A stretch of DNA of 64,000 nt. It comes from Haloarcula halophila. Its GTDB lineage: Archaea; Halobacteriota; Halobacteria; Halobacteriales; Haloarculaceae. Location of the stretch: NCBI RefSeq assembly GCF_029278565.1, contig NZ_CP119559.1, forward strand, positions 496,001 through 560,000, written 5' to 3'. This document shows positions 49,803 through 58,073 of the stretch, piece after piece. Each line of letters opens with the position of its first letter. Positions within the stretch are counted from its first letter, which is position 1. Position numbers and translations under genes: made by a program. A model generated the notes under the pieces. That model did no database searches. It had not been told where the DNA came from and saw only the letters and a list, made by a program, of their open reading frames with translations.

Positions 49803-50699
49803 ATGACGACGACTAGAGTGGCCGTTCCACGTAAGGGGCGGCCTCTCGAAGCGGTCCTCGAACGGCTCGCCGCCCGGACCGGGACGACCGAACTGGCGGA
49901 CGACATCATCTCGACACTGCGCTACGAGAAGGCCGTCACCAAGGGTAACCAGTCGACCGACCGGGACGTCTACGATCGTCTCTCGTCGTACTCGACGCTG
50001 TCAGACCCGACCGAACCGGAGTTCTCGATGTTGCGGGACGACCGGGACGGGATGCCCCGCCGGATCGTCTTCGACAGCGTCACCGTCCCGACCGCGGCGG
50101 GCGAGGTCCAGTTGATCGGCCGGGAAGAGCCGTTCCGTGCGCTGCGGACCCACGAGTTCGCGCTCGGGTTCGACAGCGCCGACCTTGTCCTCGAAGAGGT
50201 CGTCCAGTTGCGCGACGAGGCACTGACGAGCATCGCGGAGATCAACGACCGCATCGATCCGCTGGACACCGACGTTCGGGTCGTGACTGGCCTCGGCGAT
50301 ACGGTGTATCACACGCTGCTCGCGACGCCGGAGGTCATCGACAGCCAGGACGGACCGCTCGACCGGGCGTTCGTCGCCAACTACGAGGGGGAGTTCTGTA
50401 TCTCGCCCCGGTACGAGCGTCTGGTCGAAGCGATCCTGGGGACGGCAGCACTCGACGGGATCGGCTTCACCTACCCCGCGGAGGGCGTCGAGGAGGAGGC
50501 CGGCATCGCCGCTACCGGGATCGGCGTCTACCTCACGGTGACCGGATCGACGGCCCACGACCACGGGCTCGAACTGGGCGAGCGGCTGTTCCCCAGCGAG
50601 ACGGTCCTGCTGGAGAACGCCAGCGAACGGACCGACACCTCGGCGGCGGTCGCGGAGTTGTTCGAAGCGCCGGAGGCGACGGCGCTGGGCTCGGTCTGA
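49803..50699 (+). CDS. Protein with HisG-like N-terminus, function unknown
   Basis: The 298-residue protein starts TRVAVPRKGRPLEAVLERL, which resembles the opening of ATP phosphoribosyltransferase (HisG: VAVPNKGRL). The rest lacks HisG motifs that I can identify, and no his genes are near. A periplasmic-binding-protein-like fold is possible, with FCISPRYERLVEAILGTA and TGIGVYLTVTGST segments. It follows the coiled-coil gene by 39 nt. I do not assign a reaction. Confidence 0.75.
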   Translation: MTTTRVAVPRKGRPLEAVLERLAARTGTTELADDIISTLRYEKAVTKGNQSTDRDVYDRLSSYSTLSDPTEPEFSMLRDDRDGMPRRIVFDSVTVPTAAGEVQLIGREEPFRALRTHEFALGFDSADLVLEEVVQLRDEALTSIAEINDRIDPLDTDVRVVTGLGDTVYHTLLATPEVIDSQDGPLDRAFVANYEGEFCISPRYERLVEAILGTAALDGIGFTYPAEGVEEEAGIAATGIGVYLTVTGSTAHDHGLELGERLFPSETVLLENASERTDTSAAVAELFEAPEATALGSV

Positions 50700-50703
50700 G
50701 AGG

Positions 50704-50943
50704 TCACTCGTGGGCGGCGTCCCACTCCTCGGCCTTGCGGAGGTTGCTACAGTCGTTGCACTGGATACGCCCCATCGAGTCCATCGCGTTGTTGAACGTC
50801 TCGCAGTTGCCACAGAAGAATCCCCAGCGGCGCTCGCGGTCGGCGTCCACGTAGACGACGAAAAACGGTGCTTTGGTGCCGATATCGTCGTCCTCGCGGT
50901 CGACGAACAGCGTCTCGCCGTCGGGTCCCTCTCGCTGTTCCAT
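50704..50943 (-). CDS. Small zinc-ribbon protein (DUF5816-like)
   Basis: The 79-residue protein has APFFVVYVDADRERRWGFF then CGNC and CNDC with NLRKAEEWDAAHE at the end, a four-cysteine zinc ribbon. It matches a haloarchaeal family I recall as DUF5816. It converges on the HisG-like gene. The role is unknown; such proteins may bind nucleic acid or protein. Confidence 0.8.
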   Translation of the reverse strand: MEQREGPDGETLFVDREDDDIGTKAPFFVVYVDADRERRWGFFCGNCETFNNAMDSMGRIQCNDCSNLRKAEEWDAAHE

Positions 50944-51015
50944 ACCGGACAGTCGCGGGCCAGCGGCTAAACGACTGCGGAACGGCTATCCGGCTCGGCC
51001 ACCCACATCCATCCG

Positions 51016-52377
51016 ATGAGTCCGCGGCTCGTCCACTACTCCGACGTGGAAAACGCCCACGACGACCCCGAGCGCCTGGCCCGCCTGGCCGGAACACTGA
51101 ACGCCCTCGATGGCTCCGACGCGCTGGTCGTCGGGACCGGCGACAACACCGGTCCCGGCGTTCTCTCGCTCGTGACCGACGGACGGCAATCCCTGGAACT
51201 GTTCGACGCGGTCAAGCCGGCCTTCGAGACCTTCGGGAACCACGATTTCGACCACGGTGTCGAGGCCATCGGGGACATCATCGAGGAATCGCCACAGACG
51301 TGGCTCACGGCGAACGTCCGCGAGGACGGGGATCGGTTCGCGGCCGCCGAGACCGAACCCTGGGCGCTCCGAACGGTCGACGGGGTCCGGATCGGTCTGG
51401 TGGGCGTGACGACCCCCGATACCGAGGCGACGAGTCCGGGTGCGGCACCGCTTGCAGTCACCGACCCCGTCCCGGCCGTCGCCGACGCCGTGGACGCACT
51501 GGAGGCTCGCGGGGCCGAGCAGGTCGTCGTCCTCTCACATCTCGGCCGGGGCGACGACGAACTCGCCCGGCGCTGTGACGTGGACGTGATCCTCGGGGGC
51601 CACGTCCACGAGCGACGGGTGACACGGATCGATGGCACCCTCCTCGCTCGCCCCGAATCGAACGGCCACACCGTCGTCGAAGTCGATCTCGGCGGTTCGA
51701 AGCCGACTGCCGCGTTTCGGACGGTCGACGGAACGGACACCGTCGAAGCGTCGGTCGCCCGGGCGATCGAACGGCGACTCGACCGGTCGGGTCTGACGGA
51801 GACGGTCGCCCACGTCGACGAACCGATCTCCCGGTCCCGGCAGGCGACCAAGGGTGGGGAGAGTCGGATCGGGAACCTCGTCGCCGACGCCTATCGCTGG
51901 TACACCGGGGCGGACATCGGATTGCAGAACGCCGGCGGTGTCAGGACCGACGAGACGCCGCTGTCGGGCGCGGTGACCGTGGCGGATCTCGTCTCGGTCG
52001 TCCCCTTCGAGGAACCGGTCACCGTCGCCAGGGTCACCGGGGCGGAACTCCGTCGGTTGTGCCGACAGGCCAGCGGCCAGGTCGTCGACTACGGCGACTC
52101 GGCGTGGTGGCACGCACACGTCAGCGGACTGGAAGTCGTCTGGAACCGGGAACGCCGTAGAGTCGATCGGCTCACAGTCGGCGGGGAACCGGTCGAGGAC
52201 GACCGGACGTACACCCTCGCGACGACGGACTACGTACTCACGTCCGCCATGGAGTTCCCGGTCCTGACCGACGCCAATCGGGTCGAGAAGACGAAACTCC
52301 AGTACGAGGTGCTGGCCGACTACGCCCGGGCGGTCGGTATCGACCCGTCCGTCGAGGGACGAGTCCTGCGCCGCTAG
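51016..52377 (+). CDS. 5'-nucleotidase / metallophosphatase family protein (UshA-like)
   Basis: The 453-residue protein has a metallophosphoesterase domain (VHYSDVENAH, VVGTGDNTGP, FGNHDFDHG, SHLGRGDDE, GGHVHERRV) and a UshA-type C-terminal nucleotidase domain (ESRIGNLVADAYRW, QNAGGVRTDETP, VVPFEEPV). The first ligand is degenerate: YSDVENAH rather than the usual xxDxHG. There is no signal peptide, unlike periplasmic UshA, so it probably acts in the cytoplasm on nucleotides. Confidence 0.9.
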   Translation: MSPRLVHYSDVENAHDDPERLARLAGTLNALDGSDALVVGTGDNTGPGVLSLVTDGRQSLELFDAVKPAFETFGNHDFDHGVEAIGDIIEESPQTWLTANVREDGDRFAAAETEPWALRTVDGVRIGLVGVTTPDTEATSPGAAPLAVTDPVPAVADAVDALEARGAEQVVVLSHLGRGDDELARRCDVDVILGGHVHERRVTRIDGTLLARPESNGHTVVEVDLGGSKPTAAFRTVDGTDTVEASVARAIERRLDRSGLTETVAHVDEPISRSRQATKGGESRIGNLVADAYRWYTGADIGLQNAGGVRTDETPLSGAVTVADLVSVVPFEEPVTVARVTGAELRRLCRQASGQVVDYGDSAWWHAHVSGLEVVWNRERRRVDRLTVGGEPVEDDRTYTLATTDYVLTSAMEFPVLTDANRVEKTKLQYEVLADYARAVGIDPSVEGRVLRR

Positions 52378-52409
52378 GGTTTTACCCCCCGCAATCGAAC
52401 GCACGGTCA

Positions 52410-52850
52410 ATGACACAGGTCGTCGTCCCGGTCCGGTATCCGCTCTCGGCGAACTCGCGGGCGACACTCGCGGAGGGAATCCGGATCGCCGACTCTACCG
52501 ACGCTGATCTCACGGTTCTACACGTCAATCTCTACCAGAACGGACAGAACGTCTCGCGTGCGGAACTCAAGGCAACGGTCGAGGAGGAGTTCGGTCACCT
52601 CCCCCGGTCACGCTACATCGTCCGGTCGGGGATGCTCGTCGAGGAGACGATCTTAGACGAGGTGGCAGCACAGGGGGCCGACGTGGTCGTCATCGGGGAC
52701 AAACAGGTCAGCCGCTGGCGACAGATGATCCGACGACTCGTCGACGACCCGAACATCGAACAGTTCCTCCGGGAGGAACTGGATTGTGACATCGTCACCG
52801 TCAACCCCGACAGTCAGCCCTCGCGGTACTCCGCGTCCTCCGAGAACTGA
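52410..52850 (+). CDS. Universal stress protein (UspA family)
   Basis: The 146-residue protein has the UspA fold: N-terminal strand VVVPVRYPLSANSR, a middle LTVLHVNLY strand, ADVVVIGDKQVSRW and the C-terminal CDIVTVNPD strand. The usual ATP-binding G-2x-G-9x-G(S/T) motif is not clear. Its 3' end overlaps the convergent mscS gene by 37 nt. Confidence 0.85.
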   Translation: MTQVVVPVRYPLSANSRATLAEGIRIADSTDADLTVLHVNLYQNGQNVSRAELKATVEEEFGHLPRSRYIVRSGMLVEETILDEVAAQGADVVVIGDKQVSRWRQMIRRLVDDPNIEQFLREELDCDIVTVNPDSQPSRYSASSEN

Positions 52851-53818
52851 GCAGGGTCACCCGCCGTCCCGTCCTGTTCGTCCATCGAGACCTGGAGTTG
52901 CCCGCTCGTGTCGTCGAAGTACAGGTGCGAGTGGGGGTAGGCGATCTCCACGTCGGCGTCCTCCAGCCGAGTCCAGACGTTCGTCTGGACCTTCGAGCGG
53001 GCCGCCAGCAGTTTGTAGGGTTCGGTCACCCAGTACCGCAGCGTCAGCAGGACGCCGTGGTCACCGAATGTGTTGATGTACGCGGTCGGCGCAGAGGGGT
53101 ATCGGGCCGCGCCGACCCGGATGTTCGGCCCGCCGCCGATGACGTTGTCGACCTCGCGTGCTGCTTCCTCGATCAGTCGACGTGCCTCCTCGATGTCGCT
53201 CTCGTAGGTGACGAGGACGTCGAGCGAGAGGCGCGTCCGCGAGTCCTCGGCGGAGTAGTTCACCACGTCACGGTCCCGCATCGAACCGTTCGGGATGACC
53301 AGGAACGTATTGTCGAGCGTGAACATCTTCGTGTGCCGGAGCGTGATGTCCTCGACGAACCCTCGTTCGTCCGTGTCGGCGAGTTCGATCATATCCCCGA
53401 TCTCGTAGGGCTGGTCGGCCAGCAGGAACACGCCGGAGACGAAACTCCCGACGATCGGAGCGACGATGACACCGATGACCGCCGAGAAGACCGCGACGGA
53501 GAGTCCGATCTCGCCGATGGCGAGCCCCCAGATGTTCATGATCGACAGCAGCGCGAGCAGGAAGACACCCGCACGAATCCCCCGGAGGACGGTGCGGGTC
53601 AGACTCGGCCGCTTGAACCGCTGTGCGACCCGCCGCCCGAGGAGTTGGACGACGATCCGTGACGCCAGATACGCCCCGATCAACACGACGATCGTCTGGA
53701 AGATCTGGCCGAGCCACACCGGAATCGCGACCGGCAAGAGACCACCGAACGTCGTCGTGGATGGATCGGGGGTCGGCGACGGAGTCGGCGTCTGCAGCAA
53801 CAACGAGACAGCACCCAT
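52814..53818 (-). CDS. MscS-family mechanosensitive channel
   Basis: The 334-residue protein has three to four N-terminal helices, then the pore helix and MscS core (VFSAVIGVIVAPIVGSFVSG, GVFLLADQPYEIGDMIEL, VEDITLRHTKMFTLDN, VIPNGSMRDRDVVNYS). The cytoplasmic vestibule domain runs to about residue 300. Such channels release solutes on hypo-osmotic shock, important for a halophile. The ATG at 53818 is used rather than a longer frame reaching into the divergent PAC2 promoter. Confidence 0.93.
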   Translation of the reverse strand: MGAVSLLLQTPTPSPTPDPSTTTFGGLLPVAIPVWLGQIFQTIVVLIGAYLASRIVVQLLGRRVAQRFKRPSLTRTVLRGIRAGVFLLALLSIMNIWGLAIGEIGLSVAVFSAVIGVIVAPIVGSFVSGVFLLADQPYEIGDMIELADTDERGFVEDITLRHTKMFTLDNTFLVIPNGSMRDRDVVNYSAEDSRTRLSLDVLVTYESDIEEARRLIEEAAREVDNVIGGGPNIRVGAARYPSAPTAYINTFGDHGVLLTLRYWVTEPYKLLAARSKVQTNVWTRLEDADVEIAYPHSHLYFDDTSGQLQVSMDEQDGTAGDPAQFSEDAEYREG

Positions 53819-53896
53819 GTCTACCAGTGTACGACCCCCCGAGAAAAGCGTTCCCCCTCCGCAACTGATTACCACACGCCGACAGACAGGGACAGT

Positions 53897-54631
53897 ATGG
53901 CCGAACACCCACGGTTCGAACTGACCACCTCGCCCGAACCCGTCGAGACACTCATCGTCGGCGTCTCGACGTACGGGTTAGCGGGGCTGACCGCCGTCGA
54001 CTACCTCACGGACGAGCGCCCGATGGAGCAGGTGGGCTACCTGACCGGCGGCGACCAGCCGGTGATCACGCCGTTTCAGGACGGCAGTCCACGCCATCAC
54101 ACTCGGCTGTCCGTCGATACCGAGCGATCGATCGGCGTCGTCGTCGGCGAACGGATGGTGACCGTCGAAGCGGCGACCGGAGTCGCCGACGCGATCGAGC
54201 GCCTCTGTGAGCGGACCGAGACCGAGACGGTCGTGATCCTCTCGGGCGTCCCGGTCGCACACGGGCCGGACGACCACGTCCCGTTCTACATCGCAACGGA
54301 GGGGTACAGATCGTCGTTCCTGGAAACGGCCGACATCCGCCCGATGGGGAACGGCTACATCGACGGGCTCCCGGCCGAACTACTCGATCGGGGGATCGAG
54401 GATGCGGGCCTCGACGTTGGCGTGTTCACGACACCTGTCCACGCACAGACCCCCGACGCCGCTGCGGCGCTTCGCCTGCTCGACGTGCTGTCGGCCGTCC
54501 ACGACATCGATATCGACACCGGACCGCTGAAGGCGTTCGCCGCGAGTGTCGAATCACACTACCAGGCACTCGCCGAGCGGCTCGATTCGGAACGGGATAC
54601 CGGGGTACCCGACGACCGAATGTATATGTGA
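53897..54631 (+). CDS. PAC2-family protein (proteasome assembly chaperone-like)
   Basis: The 244-residue protein has PAC2 features: TLIVGVSTYGLAGLTAVDYL, VVILSGVPVAHG, GYIDGLPAELLDRG and AAAALRLLDVLSAV. Eukaryotic PAC2 helps proteasome assembly; archaeal members are of unproven role, some near translation genes. It is divergent from mscS with 78 nt between them. Confidence 0.88.
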   Translation: MAEHPRFELTTSPEPVETLIVGVSTYGLAGLTAVDYLTDERPMEQVGYLTGGDQPVITPFQDGSPRHHTRLSVDTERSIGVVVGERMVTVEAATGVADAIERLCERTETETVVILSGVPVAHGPDDHVPFYIATEGYRSSFLETADIRPMGNGYIDGLPAELLDRGIEDAGLDVGVFTTPVHAQTPDAAAALRLLDVLSAVHDIDIDTGPLKAFAASVESHYQALAERLDSERDTGVPDDRMYM

Positions 54632-54744
54632 TCCCATGTAGTTCGGTTTATCAGGAATGTTATCCCATAATTGGGCCACAACCGAATGAATAATTAAACA
54701 ATCATCCAACAGGTATTTGGCCGTAGAGCCCCTCCATTTCACTG

Positions 54745-54939
54745 ATGACTGCCACCGATACCTACTCGATCGACCGGGCTCAGACGAGGCGCCCGTCCCG
54801 CGCTCGCTCCAAGAGCGTGCTGTTCTGTACGGAGTGTGGGTACGAGAATCCGGTGGGTGGTGACTGGGAGATCAGTCAGCAGGGGAGCCACGAGCGGCGG
54901 TGCTGTCCGAACTGTGACGCGGTCGTGACAGACCGGTAA
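54745..54939 (+). CDS. 64-residue zinc-ribbon protein
   Basis: The protein has a basic, Arg/Ser-rich start (RAQTRRPSRARSKS) and a ribbon with FCTECGYENP and CCPNCDAVV. It is another haloarchaeal small zinc-binding protein; the basic N-terminus could favour nucleic-acid binding. The AT-rich 54632-54744 gap (CATAATTGGGCCACAACCG, AATAATTAAACAATC) probably holds its promoter. It converges on the eIF2B-like gene with 1 nt between. Confidence 0.78.
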   Translation: MTATDTYSIDRAQTRRPSRARSKSVLFCTECGYENPVGGDWEISQQGSHERRCCPNCDAVVTDR

Positions 54940-54940
54940 C

Positions 54941-55792
54941 TCAGTACTCGGTGATCCCCTCGTCGGTGACAACCGAGTCGAGCAACCGCGTCGGTGTCGC
55001 GTCGTAGGCGGGATTGGCGATATCGAACCCTTCTGCCGGTTCCCGCATGACTTCGGTCGGCGAGCGGAAATCGTTCTCGAACGCGAACGCGCCGTCCGCG
55101 AACTTCGCGGCAGCACCGATCACGGTGACCGGCACGCCCACGTCGGCCGCCGTCGCTGCGATCGGGTACGTCCCGACCCGGTTGTACAGCGTCTCGTCGA
55201 CGATACAGTCCATCCCCACGAGGACGCGGTCGGCCTCCGTGAGGTAGTGGCCGGCGGCACTGTCGACAATGAGCGTTACGTCGACACCGTCCCGGTCGGC
55301 GAGCTTTCGGGCCGCTTTCCGGCCGATATACCGCGGTCGTGACTCGGTGACGTACACGTCGAAGGAGGCCCCGTCGGAAAGCGCCACGTCGATGGCGTCG
55401 AGGACGGTCGTGGAGTACTCGTGGGTGAACAACACGTCGTGGTCGGCGATGAGGTCGGCCGCACGCGCGGCCGCTTCCTCCTTAGCCGTCTCGACGTCCT
55501 CGACGACGGCGTCGACGGCCTTCCGAGTCAGGTCCTTGGCGGTCTCGATGTCTCCGGGGTCGGCCTCCGTCACTTCCCGGACGATCCGTCGCTGTGTCGT
55601 GTACAGCGAGGCGTGAGAGGTATTGGCACGGCGGAGCGCGCTGCTGTTTCGCTCCAGCGCCCGGAGGTACTCGTCGACGGTGGGATAGTCACGCTGTGTG
55701 AGCGTCTCCAGGGCCTCCGCGGCCTTGACGGCGACGACCGATGAGCTGTGTGTCTGCATCTCCTCGATCTGCTCGACGGTCTCGTCTATCAT
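54941..55792 (-). CDS. eIF2B alpha/beta/delta-like (ribose-1,5-bisphosphate isomerase-type) protein
   Basis: The 283-residue protein has the shared helical N-terminus (SSVVAVKAAEALETLTQRDY) and the Rossmann-like C-terminal half (VLFTHEYSTTVLDAI, VYVTESRPRYIGRK, LVGMDCIVDETLYNRVGTY, ATPTRLLDSVVTDEG). Relatives include archaeal aIF2B-like proteins and ribose-1,5-bisphosphate isomerase of AMP recycling. Which applies is not clear. The VGMDCI (usual VGADAI) and missing isomerase context argue for the aIF2B-like group. Confidence 0.85.
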   Translation of the reverse strand: MIDETVEQIEEMQTHSSSVVAVKAAEALETLTQRDYPTVDEYLRALERNSSALRRANTSHASLYTTQRRIVREVTEADPGDIETAKDLTRKAVDAVVEDVETAKEEAAARAADLIADHDVLFTHEYSTTVLDAIDVALSDGASFDVYVTESRPRYIGRKAARKLADRDGVDVTLIVDSAAGHYLTEADRVLVGMDCIVDETLYNRVGTYPIAATAADVGVPVTVIGAAAKFADGAFAFENDFRSPTEVMREPAEGFDIANPAYDATPTRLLDSVVTDEGITEY

Positions 55793-55877
55793 GTGGATGG
55801 CTGTGTCCCGGACCGATATGTGTCTTCCCCCCTGGACCGAACAGACTTTACGTGGGCTCACGTACTCGACACCACGA

Positions 55878-56309
55878 ATGGGAGGCCAGTTCTGGCGTGA
55901 CTCGGTCGGGATGTCGGAATCGATCGGTGTCGCGGTGCTCATCGGCATGACGATCGTGATGACCGCCACTGTCGGCCTGAGCGTGTTGGTGTTCGACACA
56001 CAGGCAGACGCCGGCCCCCAGGCGAACTTCTCGTTCGACCACGTCCAGGACAGCAGCCTCCTGCTTATCACACACACCCAGGGTGACGAACTCGAAGCCG
56101 GGAATCTCGAAATCGAGGGGCCACAGAACAGCGTCAGTTGGGCCGAGGTCGCAAACACCAACGAGTCGGCACGCATCGGTCCGGGGGACATCGCCCAACT
56201 GAGTTCGGGCAACGCCTATGGCGCGGACGTGACCCAGCAGGATACGGTGACGATCTACTACAACACGAGCGAAAACCGGACACAGCTCGACGAGTGGTCC
56301 GGTGGCTGA
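55878..56309 (+). CDS. Archaeal type IV pilin-like protein
   Basis: The 143-residue protein has a class III signal, with GMSESIGVAVLIGMTIVMTA then TVGLSVLVFD: a short charged start, cleavage region and the hydrophobic pilin helix. A beta-rich head with N-glycosylation sequons (NFS, NTS, NRT) follows. An internal ATG at 55911 is an alternative start. It is probably processed by prepilin peptidase and built into adhesion pili. It stands alone; no pil genes adjoin. Confidence 0.8.
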   Translation: MGGQFWRDSVGMSESIGVAVLIGMTIVMTATVGLSVLVFDTQADAGPQANFSFDHVQDSSLLLITHTQGDELEAGNLEIEGPQNSVSWAEVANTNESARIGPGDIAQLSSGNAYGADVTQQDTVTIYYNTSENRTQLDEWSGG

Positions 56310-56314
56310 GCCGA

Positions 56315-57412
56315 TCAGTCGGCCGCGAGTCCGCCCCTGTTCTCGGGGTCCTCCGCCGGGCGTCCGATCGCGTAGTCGAGCGAGAGCGGTCCCGATCCCA
56401 TGGTGAACACGGCCGAAGCGAGACCGAAGAGCGCGACGTGGGCCAAGACCGGATCGTCGGGGAGTCCGAAGAGGGTCGTCGTGAACAGGACGAACGACGC
56501 CGCAGCGGCCCCGCGGGTGAACAGGCCGACGATCAGTGCCGCTCCGACGGCGATCTCGGTCAGCCCGGCACCGACCACCCACAGTCCCGGATCGACCGGG
56601 ACGACCGCCGTGAGGTTGTACTTCGCGACCACGAGCAGGCCGCTCCCAGGTTGGGCGAGTTTCTGGATCAAGCCGAGGTAGATAAACGACACGCCCATCC
56701 CGACCCGAACGATCGTCGGGACGTAGCGTCGGTAGGGTCGTGTCGCGTCGTCGAGGTACCCTTTGAGGAGATGTACCGGGTCAACACGACCGTAGTAGGT
56801 CCCCTCGGTGCTGGCGACGGCTTGAAGCATATCGTCGGCGCTGGGCCGCCCGCCGCCGAGGATCACCAGCGCGAGGAACGCGGGGACGAACTCCAGCGCC
56901 AGGACGACCCCAGGGTCGACCAGCAGCGCAGAACCGTAGGTTCCGAGGCCGATGGTAGCGACGATCCGGGTCGCCAGCCCGAACAGGAGGAGAAATCCGA
57001 CTCCGATGAACAACAGCCTGACGAGGGGATTCGCGCCTGTATCGAAAGCGACCGTGGGCGCGAACAGGTAGCCCTGAAACCCTGCACCGACCAGCGGGAG
57101 CCCGACGCTCAGTCGGATCATCCAGGGGACGAGGTCCGTGTAGCCGGCGAGTTTCTCCCGGAGGATGACGATATCGGTGATCGTCGGCCGCACCCAGAGA
57201 TAGGCCGCCAGCCCGCCGGTCACCGCCAGCGCTGAGAGGGCGAGTAGGGCCGCGTTGAACGGGTTCGAGAGCACGCCGATGACGAACTGGACGGCATCGA
57301 TCGCGGCTCCCGGGCCGTCAGTGACGTAGTCGACGTGTGCCGGGTGGCTCCGGGCGAGTGTCAGCCACAGGCTCACCGGGTCGAGATCGCCGGCGGACTG
57401 CACAGTGGACAT
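56315..57412 (-). CDS. DoxX-family membrane protein
   Basis: The 365-residue protein has about eight or nine helices. The half from about 220 on is a clear DoxX domain (VGMGVSFIYLGLIQKLAQPG, VVGAGLTEIAVGAALIVGLFTRG). The first half also has WMIRLSVGLPLVGAGFQGYLF with DoxX-like pattern, so the protein looks like a fused duplication. DoxX proteins are linked to quinone or thiol redox chains, but this role is not shown here. The ATG at 57412 is used. Confidence 0.85.
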   Translation of the reverse strand: MSTVQSAGDLDPVSLWLTLARSHPAHVDYVTDGPGAAIDAVQFVIGVLSNPFNAALLALSALAVTGGLAAYLWVRPTITDIVILREKLAGYTDLVPWMIRLSVGLPLVGAGFQGYLFAPTVAFDTGANPLVRLLFIGVGFLLLFGLATRIVATIGLGTYGSALLVDPGVVLALEFVPAFLALVILGGGRPSADDMLQAVASTEGTYYGRVDPVHLLKGYLDDATRPYRRYVPTIVRVGMGVSFIYLGLIQKLAQPGSGLLVVAKYNLTAVVPVDPGLWVVGAGLTEIAVGAALIVGLFTRGAAAASFVLFTTTLFGLPDDPVLAHVALFGLASAVFTMGSGPLSLDYAIGRPAEDPENRGGLAAD

Positions 57413-57522
57413 ACTAGATCGTCGTGCCCGAGACACCTAACCCTGTCTGACCGCCAAGTATCGGTGAGCGGTGTCGTTCCGACAGCGCTGTGAAATCCCG
57501 TGTCTGAGGCGTCGTCGGTGGA

Positions 57523-57530
57523 ATTATATT
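57523..57530 (+). promoter_or_regulatory. TATA box of the GNAT gene
   Basis: ATTATATT is centred about 28 nt before the GTG at 57555. It decides the GTG start against the longer frame from 57471. Confidence 0.6.
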
Positions 57531-57554
57531 CGTGCCACCGTTACAGACGGGGCA

Positions 57555-58034
57555 GTGAGCGTCAACGTCGAAACACAGGTCGTCGACAGGGGAGACGACG
57601 ACTACGTCGGTGCAGCCTGGCGCCTCAAGGAGTCGATCCGTGAGTCCGAAGGTGTCCTCAGACAGCGGCGGGGCTTCTTCCAGAACGCCTACAGACGGTC
57701 GCGCGTGTACCTCTACGTCGACCGCTCGGAGGACCGTCTCGTCGGTTTCGCGTCGGTCCGGCGCGACGGGTACATCCTCTTTCTGGCCGTCGACAGCGAG
57801 TACCGGGGCCACGGCTTCGGGAAACGCCTGGTCGCCCGCGTCGCCGAGGACTACGGGAGCGTGACCTGTCACGCGCGGACGACCAACCGCGAGGCCATCG
57901 AGTTCTACACCCACATCGGCTTCGAGGTCCGCCGGCGGATCGACGACTACTACGAGGACGGCGGCGACGCCTACTACCTGAAACTCGGTGAGGACTCCAT
58001 CACGGAGAAACTGACCAGCCTGCTGCGCAGGTAA
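57555..58034 (+). CDS. GNAT-family N-acetyltransferase
   Basis: The 159-residue protein has the GNAT core: LVGFASVRRDGYILFLAVD, the acetyl-CoA pyrophosphate loop EYRGHGFGKRL (R/Q-x-x-G-x-G/A) and the late AIEFYTHIGFEVRRR motif typical of RimI-like enzymes. The acceptor is unknown; protein N-termini or small amines are possible. The start codon is GTG, supported by the TATA box. Confidence 0.9.
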   Translation: MSVNVETQVVDRGDDDYVGAAWRLKESIRESEGVLRQRRGFFQNAYRRSRVYLYVDRSEDRLVGFASVRRDGYILFLAVDSEYRGHGFGKRLVARVAEDYGSVTCHARTTNREAIEFYTHIGFEVRRRIDDYYEDGGDAYYLKLGEDSITEKLTSLLRR

Positions 58035-58073
58035 GGGAACCCTTTTGAATCGACCACCCCAACCCGGTAGCCG

